Source: Gammaproteobacteria bacterium UBA7310 (GTDB lineage: Bacteria > Pseudomonadota > Gammaproteobacteria > Pseudomonadales > Ketobacteraceae). Taken from it: DNA of 64,000 nt. The notes under the pieces are model-generated. The model saw only the letters and a program-made list of their open reading frames with translations. It searched no databases and was not told the DNA's origin. Positions 50,409 through 59,026 of this stretch are shown here, piece after piece. The position numbers and the translations under genes were made by a program. Within the stretch, counting starts at the first letter, position 1; each line of letters starts with the position of its first letter. The stretch spans positions 10,849 through 74,848 of the forward strand of contig DKQK01000012.1 of the NCBI GenBank assembly GCA_002471665.1, given 5' to 3'.

Positions 50409-51707
50409 CTACGCAGTGGCCGCAACCTTGGCCGTGCCGCCGGCTGCCGCCGCCGCGGGCTTGCGCAGATTGATAAACGGCCGCTCAATCAGGGTGTAGG
50501 TCAGCAGGCTGACCGGCACGGTAACCAGCACCAATCCCACAAACATCAATAGAAACCAGTGATGCTGCATCAGGGGCGCCGGGCCCGGGCTGTGCTTCAG
50601 TATGTTTACCGTCATCAATACCAACGGTACCGCCAACATGTAATGAAACAGGTACATGGAATAGGAAAGCTGGGCAAAGGGATACCAGAGGCGGGCACTG
50701 AAAAAACGATTCACCAGTTTCCCCGTTGTGCCGGGTGCCGAGCACAATACAATCATCCAGCAGGTGGCCATGCCGAACAGGTTCCGATCCAGGATCAGGT
50801 TCAGCCGTGCCAGATGCAGTGATTCCCCCAGCCACTGTTTGTTGCCGTTGAGCATGACGCCACTGATCATCACTACAAGCGCCAGTACGGTGAGCCCTGT
50901 GCTGAGCAGGCGGCGGGACAGTACCTGCTGCAGCCACCGTGCTCGGTAGACGGTCAGGTAAGCCAGAATGACACCGCAGATCAAGGTGCCGAAACGGGTG
51001 TGCAGGTTTACATAGAGGGTGTCGAAATAATGAATGATATTATCTTTTCCGGAAAAGAGCCGGTGGTAGGGTTGATGCCACAGCTGTGCATCGTTGCTGG
51101 CAACCAGCCCGATAATGATGAACGAGAGCAGGAATAATCCCAGCAGCACGCCAAGGGCATGTCGGAACGGCAGTATCAACAGACTAAGCAGCAAGGGCAG
51201 GACGATATAGAACTGTTCTTCCACCGCCAGGGTCCAGGTCCAGGGCATGGACATGGATTCCAGGGGCAGGAAATTATTCACGTACAGCACGTTGGCCCAC
51301 AGTGTCTGTGAATAGTCGGGCCCCGCCAGAAAATAAAATACAACCATGGCAAACAGGTAGACCGGCGTGAGGCGCAGATAGCGGCGCCAATAGAATGCTT
51401 TCAAATCCAGCCGTTGCGTTTGATTGTATTCGCGGAACAGCATGCGCCCGATAAGGAAACCACTGATAACAAAAAACACATCGACGGATTTATCCAGCCC
51501 CCAGATCCAGGACAGGAGCAAGGGTGTCTGCTCCACAAATAAAGTAAAGGTGTCTTCCGGTACAAACAGGTGAAGCAGGAAAAAACTGTGGTAGAGCATG
51601 ATGCCCAGGCAGCTGAGGGCCCGCAGGCCATCAATATAGGCAATGTTATTGCTCGGCCGAACAAAGACGCTCGACAGATTGCGTTTGAATGATGCGCACC
51701 ACACCAT
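50409..51707 (-). CDS. Acyltransferase-3 family membrane protein (OafA/YrhL-like)
   Basis: 432 residues with about ten membrane helices. 'IAYIDGLRALSCLGIMLYH' near the N-terminus carries the Asp/Arg and His of the family, and 'DVFFVISGFLIGRMLF' is the FFxxSGF motif. Members acetylate or acylate cell-surface polysaccharides or small molecules. There is no C-terminal SGNH domain. The ATG at 51707 is used rather than a TTG at 51722. It lies 118 bases downstream of the sterol operon on the same strand and may be read through from it. Confidence 0.85.
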   Translation of the reverse strand: MVWCASFKRNLSSVFVRPSNNIAYIDGLRALSCLGIMLYHSFFLLHLFVPEDTFTLFVEQTPLLLSWIWGLDKSVDVFFVISGFLIGRMLFREYNQTQRLDLKAFYWRRYLRLTPVYLFAMVVFYFLAGPDYSQTLWANVLYVNNFLPLESMSMPWTWTLAVEEQFYIVLPLLLSLLILPFRHALGVLLGLFLLSFIIIGLVASNDAQLWHQPYHRLFSGKDNIIHYFDTLYVNLHTRFGTLICGVILAYLTVYRARWLQQVLSRRLLSTGLTVLALVVMISGVMLNGNKQWLGESLHLARLNLILDRNLFGMATCWMIVLCSAPGTTGKLVNRFFSARLWYPFAQLSYSMYLFHYMLAVPLVLMTVNILKHSPGPAPLMQHHWFLLMFVGLVLVTVPVSLLTYTLIERPFINLRKPAAAAAGGTAKVAATA

Positions 51708-51825
51708 AACCCCAAGCCCCAAATTGAAATAGTTAGAATGTTATCAGTTTATGGGTGCGTGGAAAGGGACAGCAAGCGTGGTTAACTGGCTAATGCTGAC
51801 AATGTTTTTGTTTGTTGCGCCAATT

Positions 51826-52668
51826 CTACAGGTTGTTTACCTGATGGGCGCAGATCTCAAGCAGGTAAAACACCAGCATACTGGCACTGAGCCCGGCAGC
51901 GCAGACTTGCAACAACGACCAGGGTTTGGTTTTGCTTTCATCCATAAAATAGAAAATGGGAAAGCTGGCAATAAAGTAGGTGGCATAGATCAATGAACCG
52001 AAGGCCAGCATGGCCTCCATGTCTTCGTAGTAAAAACTGGCGGCCATCATGGGGTTGGCCATGGCCTTGGTTTCCAGCCACGCCCAGGCGTAGCCCACCA
52101 ATAATGTCAGTGGCAGAAACAACAGTGGTTTGAACGGCAGGCCGGAATTCATCAACCGCCGCAGCACCATAACGGCGGTGGTGTGATAAGTCATGAAATA
52201 CGCGTGTGTATACAGATACATGATCACCGGTACGGATTTTTCATTATGTCCAACCAGGGCAGGGTCCAGGGTGGTGGTGGCGTTGGGGAATTGGTAGACC
52301 ATCCCCAGCACATCAAAAAAATATTCCGAGCCGAAATAGTTACCAAAGATACTGAATAGGCCGATGTACAGATTGGCTTTGAACCAGTAGCTCTTGTGCC
52401 AGCGTTTACCGAGGCGCGCAGACGGGTAGAGCAGCGCGGGCAGAATCCAGAGTGGCAGGGCGACCGAGAGTGAGTGCAATAACAGGGCACCATCACTGAA
52501 TGTGCCCTGCCAGCCGGTCACCATCATCAGCCCCATGGACAGCATCCAGACCGGGCTGTAGGCCAGAAAGAACTTTTCCGCCCAGGCGCGATCCGAATTG
52601 GGGGAGAGCCAGAGCGACAAGTTGGAGCCGGGTGTGATGCTATCCAGCGTGGCAGGGGGTGATGTCAT
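51826..52668 (-). CDS. Cycloeucalenol cycloisomerase homologue
   Basis: 280 residues, membrane-embedded (about six helices). The sequence follows plant cycloeucalenol cycloisomerase (CPI1) from end to end: 'LWLSPNSDRAWAEKFFLAYSPVWM', 'YWFKANLYIGLFSIFGNYF', 'YFFDVLGMVYQFP', a His-containing 'THAYFMTYHTT...LRRL', 'AWLETKAMAN', and 'YATYFIASFPIFYFMDE'. The plant enzyme opens the 9-beta,19-cyclopropane ring of cycloeucalenol to give obtusifoliol, the substrate of plant CYP51. A CYP51-ferredoxin gene lies in the same operon here, which supports the call. Homology is judged by eye from recalled motifs; function in a bacterium is inferred. Confidence 0.82.
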   Translation of the reverse strand: MTSPPATLDSITPGSNLSLWLSPNSDRAWAEKFFLAYSPVWMLSMGLMMVTGWQGTFSDGALLLHSLSVALPLWILPALLYPSARLGKRWHKSYWFKANLYIGLFSIFGNYFGSEYFFDVLGMVYQFPNATTTLDPALVGHNEKSVPVIMYLYTHAYFMTYHTTAVMVLRRLMNSGLPFKPLLFLPLTLLVGYAWAWLETKAMANPMMAASFYYEDMEAMLAFGSLIYATYFIASFPIFYFMDESKTKPWSLLQVCAAGLSASMLVFYLLEICAHQVNNL

Positions 52669-52673
52669 GGTGA

Positions 52674-53297
52674 TTACCTGCCGGTCATGGCGATGCGCAC
52701 CATGGCGGAAAAATTGCGGAATTTTTGCCAGCGAGACAGATCCGGTCGCAGTTTACGGTGGCCCGGCAGTAACTCACCTTGCGCCTGGCGGTGGATTTTT
52801 TCTTTGACGACGGGTTCCAGCAGCCCCGCGCCAGCCAACTCAAAAAACATCGCCTTGGCGTTGCCAAGATCAAAAAAATCACGCTGCCATTTCCATTGAT
52901 AGTTGCCGGCGTATTCAAACCAGGAACCGCCTATGCCGGCAATTTCATAATCGCTGCCATCAGGCCGCTTGTAGGGCGCCCGCTGTTTCCAGAAGCCAAT
53001 TACCGTGCCGCGTTTTTCATCGATGATGATGTCGTGATAGGGGTATTGCCATTGTTCAAAACCGCGCATCTGATAACCCAGTGCAATATCGCAGATTTCC
53101 TGGCGGCCGTGGGCGATAAACTCTTCGTTGGGGCCGATATTCCAGCCGTATTCGGCATCTTCGGTATACATCGGGCCCAGATATTTGGTCCAGTTGCCTT
53201 CTTGTTCGGCGTCACGGTTGGCTTGCAGCCAGCGTTCCACCATGTCTTCCAGTTCTTGCCGGGTGCAGGCGGGAATATTGGTTTCTTGGGCGGTCAT
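52674..53297 (-). CDS. NTF2/SnoaL-like protein of the sterol operon
   Basis: 207 residues with an NTF2-like cone fold pattern in the first 150: N-terminal helix 'ELEDMVERWLQANRDAE', strands 'EYGWNIGPNEEFIAHGRQEI', 'GTVIGFWKQRAPYKRPDGSDYEIAGIGGSWFEY'. A basic helical tail (about 160-207) follows. NTF2-like proteins act as isomerases, cyclases or binding proteins for hydrophobic ligands, including steroids. The ATG overlaps the CYP51-ferredoxin stop (ATGA), with SD AAGGA; the cycloisomerase follows after 5 bases. It probably handles the same sterol, but the reaction is unknown. No KSI-type Tyr/Asp triad is obvious. Confidence 0.78.
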   Translation of the reverse strand: MTAQETNIPACTRQELEDMVERWLQANRDAEQEGNWTKYLGPMYTEDAEYGWNIGPNEEFIAHGRQEICDIALGYQMRGFEQWQYPYHDIIIDEKRGTVIGFWKQRAPYKRPDGSDYEIAGIGGSWFEYAGNYQWKWQRDFFDLGNAKAMFFELAGAGLLEPVVKEKIHRQAQGELLPGHRKLRPDLSRWQKFRNFSAMVRIAMTGR

Positions 53298-54964
53298 GAC
53301 GGAGTTCCTTCGTGGTGGTTGAGTTCAATGCGGATGGCCTGGTTGGGGCAGTTTCGCACGGCCTGTTGCGCTTGCTCCAAATTCTGCATCAAGGGTGTAG
53401 AGTCGAGTACCTGCAGTTCGTTGTTGGCGTCCACCTGAAACAGATGTGGTGCTTCCCCCATGCACATGGCGTGTCCCTGGCACAGTTGAGTGTCCACATG
53501 AATGCGGAAACGTTCTGCAGGCCGGTGCGGCTGCGGGCAGGATATGCTGGCGCTGTGGCTGTGCGTTGCGTGGGCGCTGTGGGCAGGGCGCACCGTGCGG
53601 CGCTGATAACGTATACGGCAGGGGGATTTTGGTTGCACGATCATTTCACCGTAATCATCCACATAAGTGTCTGGCGGATTCACCAGTTCAAAATCATAAC
53701 GCCGTAGAAGCACGGCAAAGATCGCCTTGATCTGAAACATGGCAAAGGCATTGCCGGAACATTTGTGTTTGCCGCCGCCAAAGGGTTGGTAGGCCATCAG
53801 GTTTTTGTCTTCTGCTCGTGCTTCGGCATAGCGATCGGGGTCGAACTGTTCCGGGTTGGTAAACAGGTGCTGCATACGGTGGGTGACCGGTGGGCTGGCC
53901 CAGACCATATCACCGGCCCGAATTACATAATCCTTGAACGGCATATCCTCAGTTACCTGCCGCATCAGGACAATCAATGGCGGATGCAGGCGCAGTACCT
54001 CTTTCAATGTGTTTTCCAGTTTGGGGACTTCGCGCAGGCGCTGGAAGGTGACCTCACCATCGGCCCCGAACAGGGTGTCCAGTTCCTCGCGCACCTCTTG
54101 CAGTATCTGGGGATGCTTCAGCAGCTCCAGTAACACCCAGGCGGCGGTTCCGGAACTGGTGTGGTGGCCGGCGAAGATGGCCGCCACCAGGATACCGGTG
54201 ATCTCGTCGCTGCTGAGTTTGCTGCCATCATCATAATGGGTGTCGATCAGCATCTGGAACATGTCAGTGGGTTTGTCGGTTTGTCGTTCACGTTTTTGCA
54301 CGATGCCTTTCACCAGCTCATGCAGTTTGCGACGGGCCTGATCCCGTTTGCGGAAGGAGGGCAGTGGCAGGTTTGGAAAGCTGTAGGCCAGGGCGTTCAC
54401 CCCTTTTTCCAGATCATGGTAAATGGCCGCGAATTCATCGGTCAGTTCATAGCGGAATTCTTTGCCCAGCAGGCAGTGGCTGGCGGTGTTGATGGTGAGC
54501 TGCTTCATGGCGGCCACCAGGTCCACTTCACCCTCATCGCCCCACTGCTGTGAAAGATCCTCGATCTCCATCAGGATTTTGTCGGCGTGGTTGCGCATGG
54601 CTTCACCACGCAGCGCCGGCATCAGCATGCGCAGCTGCTGGTTCTTACGATCGATGGGTGCGTCAAATACGATGCCTTCGCCAAAGATAGGGGTCATCAA
54701 CTTGTAGGCGGCCGATTGGTCCAGTTGCTCGTCACTGGAGCGATAGAACAGTTTGCTGGCGTCATCACCGGTCAGCAGAATCATGCGTTGGTTGAAAATT
54801 CTGAACTGCGCTATTTCACCCAGAGTATCCGAAACCCGCTTCATGAACAGAAACGGATTGCGCGCGAAAGGGATGATGTGGCCCAGCAGAGGCAGCCCGC
54901 CCCGCATCCCGGGGGGCTCCTTGCCGGCTAAGTGATTGTTATTGAACGCTTCAGCATTTGCCAT
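53294..54964 (-). CDS. CYP51-type P450 fused to a 3Fe-4S ferredoxin
   Basis: 556 residues. The P450 domain (about 1-455) carries the CYP51 signature in the B' region (AYKLMTPIFGEGIVFDAP), the I-helix FAGHHTSSGTA, ExxR as EVLR and the heme Cys402 in FGGGKHKC. A His/Ser/Pro-rich linker (about 458-485) leads to a ferredoxin with C-x5-C (Cys495, Cys501) and Cys539-Pro, the 3Fe-4S pattern. CYP51 removes the 14-alpha-methyl of sterols; Methylococcus capsulatus has the same CYP51-ferredoxin fusion. The SD GGGAG precedes the ATG. First gene of a three-gene operon with the cycloisomerase homologue. CYP51-like enzymes with other substrates remain possible. Confidence 0.9.
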   Translation of the reverse strand: MANAEAFNNNHLAGKEPPGMRGGLPLLGHIIPFARNPFLFMKRVSDTLGEIAQFRIFNQRMILLTGDDASKLFYRSSDEQLDQSAAYKLMTPIFGEGIVFDAPIDRKNQQLRMLMPALRGEAMRNHADKILMEIEDLSQQWGDEGEVDLVAAMKQLTINTASHCLLGKEFRYELTDEFAAIYHDLEKGVNALAYSFPNLPLPSFRKRDQARRKLHELVKGIVQKRERQTDKPTDMFQMLIDTHYDDGSKLSSDEITGILVAAIFAGHHTSSGTAAWVLLELLKHPQILQEVREELDTLFGADGEVTFQRLREVPKLENTLKEVLRLHPPLIVLMRQVTEDMPFKDYVIRAGDMVWASPPVTHRMQHLFTNPEQFDPDRYAEARAEDKNLMAYQPFGGGKHKCSGNAFAMFQIKAIFAVLLRRYDFELVNPPDTYVDDYGEMIVQPKSPCRIRYQRRTVRPAHSAHATHSHSASISCPQPHRPAERFRIHVDTQLCQGHAMCMGEAPHLFQVDANNELQVLDSTPLMQNLEQAQQAVRNCPNQAIRIELNHHEGTPS

Positions 54965-55037
54965 CGGTTCATACTCCCTTATTGATTGTTGTGGTGGGGG
55001 TAAGGCAGCGCTCCCTCGATTTTTTGATACTAAACGA

Positions 55038-55072
55038 CTTTACATGTTGTGTATAGGTGTAAAGTGTGTAAA
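55038..55072. promoter_or_regulatory. Candidate TetR operator in the divergent sterol promoter
   Basis: Inverted repeat CTTTACA (55038-55044) / TGTAAAG (55058-55064) with a 13-base spacer, plus a second GTGTAAA at 55066-55072 in direct repeat with the right arm. It lies between the CYP51 start (54964) and the TetR start (55124), placed to control both operons. Confidence 0.55.
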
Positions 55073-55123
55073 ATCGGATTTTATCGAATGTCAGCAGTCA
55101 ATGATCAGCAGTAAGGTGGAATC

Positions 55124-55735
55124 ATGAAGCCAGCCAAAAACCACAACATCGATACCCAGGGGCGCATCGTGGAGGCCGCAGTGCAGTGTGTTAAACGCTG
55201 GGGTATTGAGAAGGTGACATTGAACGACATTGCCAAGGAGGCAGGGGTTACCCGGCCCACGGTGTACAGCTACTTCAGTAACCGGGATGAAGTGGTGCAA
55301 TTTGCGTTATTGCAATCAGCCTATGGTTTTGCCCAGAAGTTGTTGCGCCACATTGAGCGTTATGAATCGGTGGAGTGCCGGGTCATTGAAGCCATGATGT
55401 TTTCCCTTAAGCGTCTGCCCCATGAGCCCTCATTGGAGCTGATGTCCGATTCCGGGCTGGCCAACATCATGAACGAGCATGCCCTGCGGACCAAAGAGGG
55501 CAATGATATTCGGCGTTCCATTTTTAAGCTGATTTTCAAAGGTATGAATGTGGATGACCATGAACTGGACGAAATAGTGGAAGTCACTTCACGCTTTCTG
55601 TTGTCGTTGTTGACGATAAAAAGCGAGAAAAAACGCAGTGATGCTGAAATGCGGGCTTTCCTCTGTCGGCGCCTGTTGCCGGCGTTGGGTTTGACGCCCT
55701 CCGCGGCCACCATAGCGAAATTGGTAAAAGGATAA
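55124..55735 (+). CDS. TetR-family regulator of the sterol-processing cluster
   Basis: 203 residues. The N-terminal helix-turn-helix reads VTLNDIAKEAGVTRPTVYSYFSNRDEV (about 34-60), a textbook TetR motif; the C-terminal helical domain is the ligand-binding part. The start has the SD AAGGTGGA. It leads the + strand operon with the GMC, aldehyde dehydrogenase, desaturase-like and ERG26-like genes (1 base to the GMC gene) and is divergent from the CYP51 operon. It probably senses a sterol or its oxidised product; the ligand is not shown by the sequence. Confidence 0.87.
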   Translation: MKPAKNHNIDTQGRIVEAAVQCVKRWGIEKVTLNDIAKEAGVTRPTVYSYFSNRDEVVQFALLQSAYGFAQKLLRHIERYESVECRVIEAMMFSLKRLPHEPSLELMSDSGLANIMNEHALRTKEGNDIRRSIFKLIFKGMNVDDHELDEIVEVTSRFLLSLLTIKSEKKRSDAEMRAFLCRRLLPALGLTPSAATIAKLVKG

Positions 55736-55736
55736 T

Positions 55737-57398
55737 ATGAACACGGATGAATACGATTACATTGTTGTGGGTGGTGGTTCAGCCGGTTGTGTGGCCGCCG
55801 CTCGCCTGGCGCAAGCCGGAGGCGGCAGAGTGCTGCTGCTGGAAGCCGGGGCTGCCGCTGATCTGAATCCGGAAACGCTTTCCGCGGATGGTTTCAAGGA
55901 GGCGTTTGCCAATGACCGCCTGATGTGGGATCGCATGACGGCGCCCCAGGAAAATTGCTCCCGGCGTGCCCTGTATGCAGGTACGGGAACGGGTATGGGG
56001 GGCAGTGGCGCCGTAAATGGAATGGTGTATACCCGGGGCGACCGGCAGGATTACGCGCAATGGCCAACGGGGTGGCAGTGGGAAGATGTGGTGCCGGTGT
56101 TTACAGAACTGGAAAAACGTCTGCGGCCCCGGCCGCGGGCGGGCAGCCATTTCACTGACCTGTTCATTCGTGCAGCGCAATCACTGGGTTTTCGTCGCAA
56201 AGATGGCATGAACGATGGCGATCTCAATGGGGTTATCGGTTACAACGATATGAATTACGCCGGTGCCTTCCGCCGCAGCTCTTATGTTGCGTTTGTGCGG
56301 GAGTCTCCACCGAAAAATCTCACCGTCATCACCCGCGCCCGTTGCCAGCGCATCCTGTTTCAAAACAAACGGGCGGTTGCCGTTCAATATGAACGGGATG
56401 GTCGAGTGGGCGTGGCGCGGGCGGCCAAGGAAATTGTGCTCTGTGCCGGCGCCCTGGAAACACCCAAGTTGTTGATGCTGTCCGGTGTCGGCCCCCACTG
56501 GCAGTTGCAGCGCCACGGGATTGCCGTGGTACAGCGCGCCGATGGTGTGGGGCAGAATCTGCAGGATCATCCCAACGTGTGCCTGTTCTATCGCGCCCGC
56601 CACCCGATTGATTTCGACTACCCCCAGTTGTATGGCTTTCATCATGTCAGCCCGGCCGGCCATCTCCCCAAATCTCACCCGGATACCTGCTTTGTATTGT
56701 TCTCGGCACCGTCAACCCTCATGCGTTCCATGCAACGCATGTTGCCACTGATGCTGCTGCCGGCCCTGCTGTATCGACAGCGTTGGCTGCGGCAGCTGAT
56801 CAGAAAATTGATTGCATGGGCGTTTTTACTGCCGCCCCTGCAGGCGTATGTGGCCCGTGTCTATGGCATTGTGGTGATACTGGGTAAACCCCTGTCGCGG
56901 GGTTCGGTGATGCTGGCCTCCAACCGGCCCGAAGATCAGGCTTTGATTGATCCGGCTTACTACCGGCATCCGGCGGACATCGAGACGCTGTTGTCTGGAG
57001 TGGAAATGGCGAAAGCCATCGCGCAACAGGATGAGATGGTGCAATGGGGAAGTCGGGGTCTGGTGCAGGCCAATCGATACCGGCAACCGGATAAAGTGGT
57101 GGGCTGGATCAAACGTGCCACTATGACCACCTTCCATTTTTGCGGCAGTTGCGCCATGGGGGAGGCGGCTGAGCATCCGGTGGATACCCAGTTGCGGGTC
57201 AAGGGTGTGACCGGCCTGCGGGTTGCCGATGCCTCGGTGATTCCCTATATACCGGTGTCGGCGATCAATGCGCCCAGCATGATGATCGGCTGGCGCGTGG
57301 CGGATTTCATATTGCAGCAAGCCAAGGCGGAACAACAACAAAAGCGAAGCAAAACCGCTTCAACCAACAACAGCAAGCGTGAAGCTGCGGAAGGATAA
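55737..57398 (+). CDS. GMC-family FAD-dependent alcohol dehydrogenase/oxidase
   Basis: 553 residues. VVGGGSAGCVAAARL (about 10-24) binds FAD; GTGTGMGGSGAVNGMVYTRG is the GMC signature 1; the C-terminal His in HFCGSCAMG and Asn in INAPSMMIG are the catalytic pair. A hydrophobic insert (about 325-375) may dip into the membrane, as in enzymes for lipophilic alcohols. GMC enzymes oxidise primary or secondary alcohols to aldehydes or ketones. With the next gene, an aldehyde dehydrogenase, it could turn a methyl-derived alcohol of a sterol into an acid. It follows the TetR stop by 1 base. Confidence 0.87.
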   Translation: MNTDEYDYIVVGGGSAGCVAAARLAQAGGGRVLLLEAGAAADLNPETLSADGFKEAFANDRLMWDRMTAPQENCSRRALYAGTGTGMGGSGAVNGMVYTRGDRQDYAQWPTGWQWEDVVPVFTELEKRLRPRPRAGSHFTDLFIRAAQSLGFRRKDGMNDGDLNGVIGYNDMNYAGAFRRSSYVAFVRESPPKNLTVITRARCQRILFQNKRAVAVQYERDGRVGVARAAKEIVLCAGALETPKLLMLSGVGPHWQLQRHGIAVVQRADGVGQNLQDHPNVCLFYRARHPIDFDYPQLYGFHHVSPAGHLPKSHPDTCFVLFSAPSTLMRSMQRMLPLMLLPALLYRQRWLRQLIRKLIAWAFLLPPLQAYVARVYGIVVILGKPLSRGSVMLASNRPEDQALIDPAYYRHPADIETLLSGVEMAKAIAQQDEMVQWGSRGLVQANRYRQPDKVVGWIKRATMTTFHFCGSCAMGEAAEHPVDTQLRVKGVTGLRVADASVIPYIPVSAINAPSMMIGWRVADFILQQAKAEQQQKRSKTASTNNSKREAAEG

Positions 57399-57401
57399 GT
57401 T

Positions 57402-59021
57402 ATGACGGCAGAAGCCCCCATTAAGTCTCCACCTCATCAAGCGCAATCTGATGTTCGCGATGCGATCCCCTGCATCAACCCGGCCACCGGTGAGAGTTTG
57501 GGCGAGGTGGCGGTGACCTTGCCGGAACAGGTACCGGTATGTGTTGCCAGGGCCAGGGCCGCCCAGCAACAATGGGCGCGCAGTACTTTTGCCCAGCGCC
57601 GAGCTGTGCTGAAAAACATCATGGAGTTTGTTTTGCAGCACGCCGATGAATTATGCAATGAAATTGTTACCGATTCCGGCAAGACCTATGAAAACGCCAT
57701 GCTGGGCGAGATTCTTCCCATATGCAATAAGCTTAAGTGGACGCTCCGCAATGGGGAGAAATATCTACGGCCGGAATCAGTGCGTTCTGGCCTGCTGCTG
57801 CACAAGAAAGGCCGCATCGAGTACCACCCCTTGGGAGTGGTGGCCTGCATTATTCCCTGGAACTATCCATTGCAGAATATAGTGAGCTCTCTGGTGGCAC
57901 CCTTGATGGCGGGTAATGCCGTGATTGTGAAGGCATCTGAAATGGTGGCCTGGTCCAGTGCGCGATTTCAGCGCATTACGGATCAGGCCCTGGAGCAGGC
58001 CGGGTTCCCCAAGGATCTGGTGCAGATCATCAACGGTTATGGCGATACCGGTGCGGCTCTGGTGCGGGCCGGTGTGCAGAAGATTCTGTTTATCGGCTCT
58101 GTGAACAATGGCCGCCGCATCATCGAAGGCAGTGCCGAACACCTGACCCCTGTGGTAATGGAGCTGGGTGGCAAGGATCCGTTTATTGTCTGTGCCGATG
58201 CGGATATGGAGCGTGCCGTGCATTCTGCCCTGGGCGGCAGCTTTATCAACCTGGGGCAGAATTGCATTGCCGCGGAACGACTGTTGGTCTTCGATACGGT
58301 GTACGACCGGTTTGTTACCGAACTGGTGCGCCATGCGTCCGCCCTGCGGCAGGGCGTGCCGGATCGCCATGGCAATGTTGATGTGGGCGCCATTACCTCG
58401 CCGTTGCAAATCGAAGTAATAGACCGGCTGGTGCGGAACGCCATCCAGCAGGGGGCACGTGCATTGTGCGGTGGCGCACTCCGCCATGGGGGCAATGGCC
58501 AGTTCTACCCACCCACCATCCTGGTGGATGTCACACCGGATATGGAGATTGCCTGTCGCGAAGTGTTTGGCCCGGTGATGCTGGTATTCAAAGTGCGGAA
58601 CGAAGCTGAGGCTATCGAGATGGCCAACGGCACCGAATTTGGATTGCATTCCACCGTGATGAGCAATGATGCGCAACGGGCCGAGCGAATTGCCTCGCAA
58701 CTGGAGGCGGGTGCTACTTGTATAAACGATTTCGGGCTTTGCTATTTGAATCAGGATTTACCTTTTGGCGGTGTGAAGTATTCCGGTTTTGGCCGCATGA
58801 ACGGGCGAGACGGGCTGCGTGCCTACACCAATCAAAAGGCTGTGCTCAGTGATCGCTTTGGTTTTGGTGTTCCCCCCAAACTGTTTCCGGTGCGGCCAGG
58901 TGATTATGACAAGGGGCGAGAGACCGTGCGCCTCATGTATTCCAGTCGTCCATGGGTGAAGTTGGGCAGTTTGTTCAGATTGATCCGATTATCCATATCG
59001 GGCTCATCAAGCAGGAGGTAA
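57402..59021 (+). CDS. NAD(P)-dependent aldehyde dehydrogenase
   Basis: 539 residues. The general base Glu254 in VMELGGKDP and the nucleophile Cys288 in NLGQNCIAAER are present, with PWNYP (about 152-156) for cofactor binding. A hydrophobic C-terminal segment of the kind found in membrane-associated fatty-aldehyde dehydrogenases is suggested by the basic/aromatic tail. It oxidises an aldehyde to a carboxylate. SD GGAAGGA; 3 bases after the GMC gene. The pair suggests stepwise oxidation of an alcohol to an acid, possibly the C4-methyl carbon or a side-chain carbon of a sterol. Confidence 0.88.
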   Translation: MTAEAPIKSPPHQAQSDVRDAIPCINPATGESLGEVAVTLPEQVPVCVARARAAQQQWARSTFAQRRAVLKNIMEFVLQHADELCNEIVTDSGKTYENAMLGEILPICNKLKWTLRNGEKYLRPESVRSGLLLHKKGRIEYHPLGVVACIIPWNYPLQNIVSSLVAPLMAGNAVIVKASEMVAWSSARFQRITDQALEQAGFPKDLVQIINGYGDTGAALVRAGVQKILFIGSVNNGRRIIEGSAEHLTPVVMELGGKDPFIVCADADMERAVHSALGGSFINLGQNCIAAERLLVFDTVYDRFVTELVRHASALRQGVPDRHGNVDVGAITSPLQIEVIDRLVRNAIQQGARALCGGALRHGGNGQFYPPTILVDVTPDMEIACREVFGPVMLVFKVRNEAEAIEMANGTEFGLHSTVMSNDAQRAERIASQLEAGATCINDFGLCYLNQDLPFGGVKYSGFGRMNGRDGLRAYTNQKAVLSDRFGFGVPPKLFPVRPGDYDKGRETVRLMYSSRPWVKLGSLFRLIRLSISGSSSRR

Positions 59022-59026
59022 TCAAA

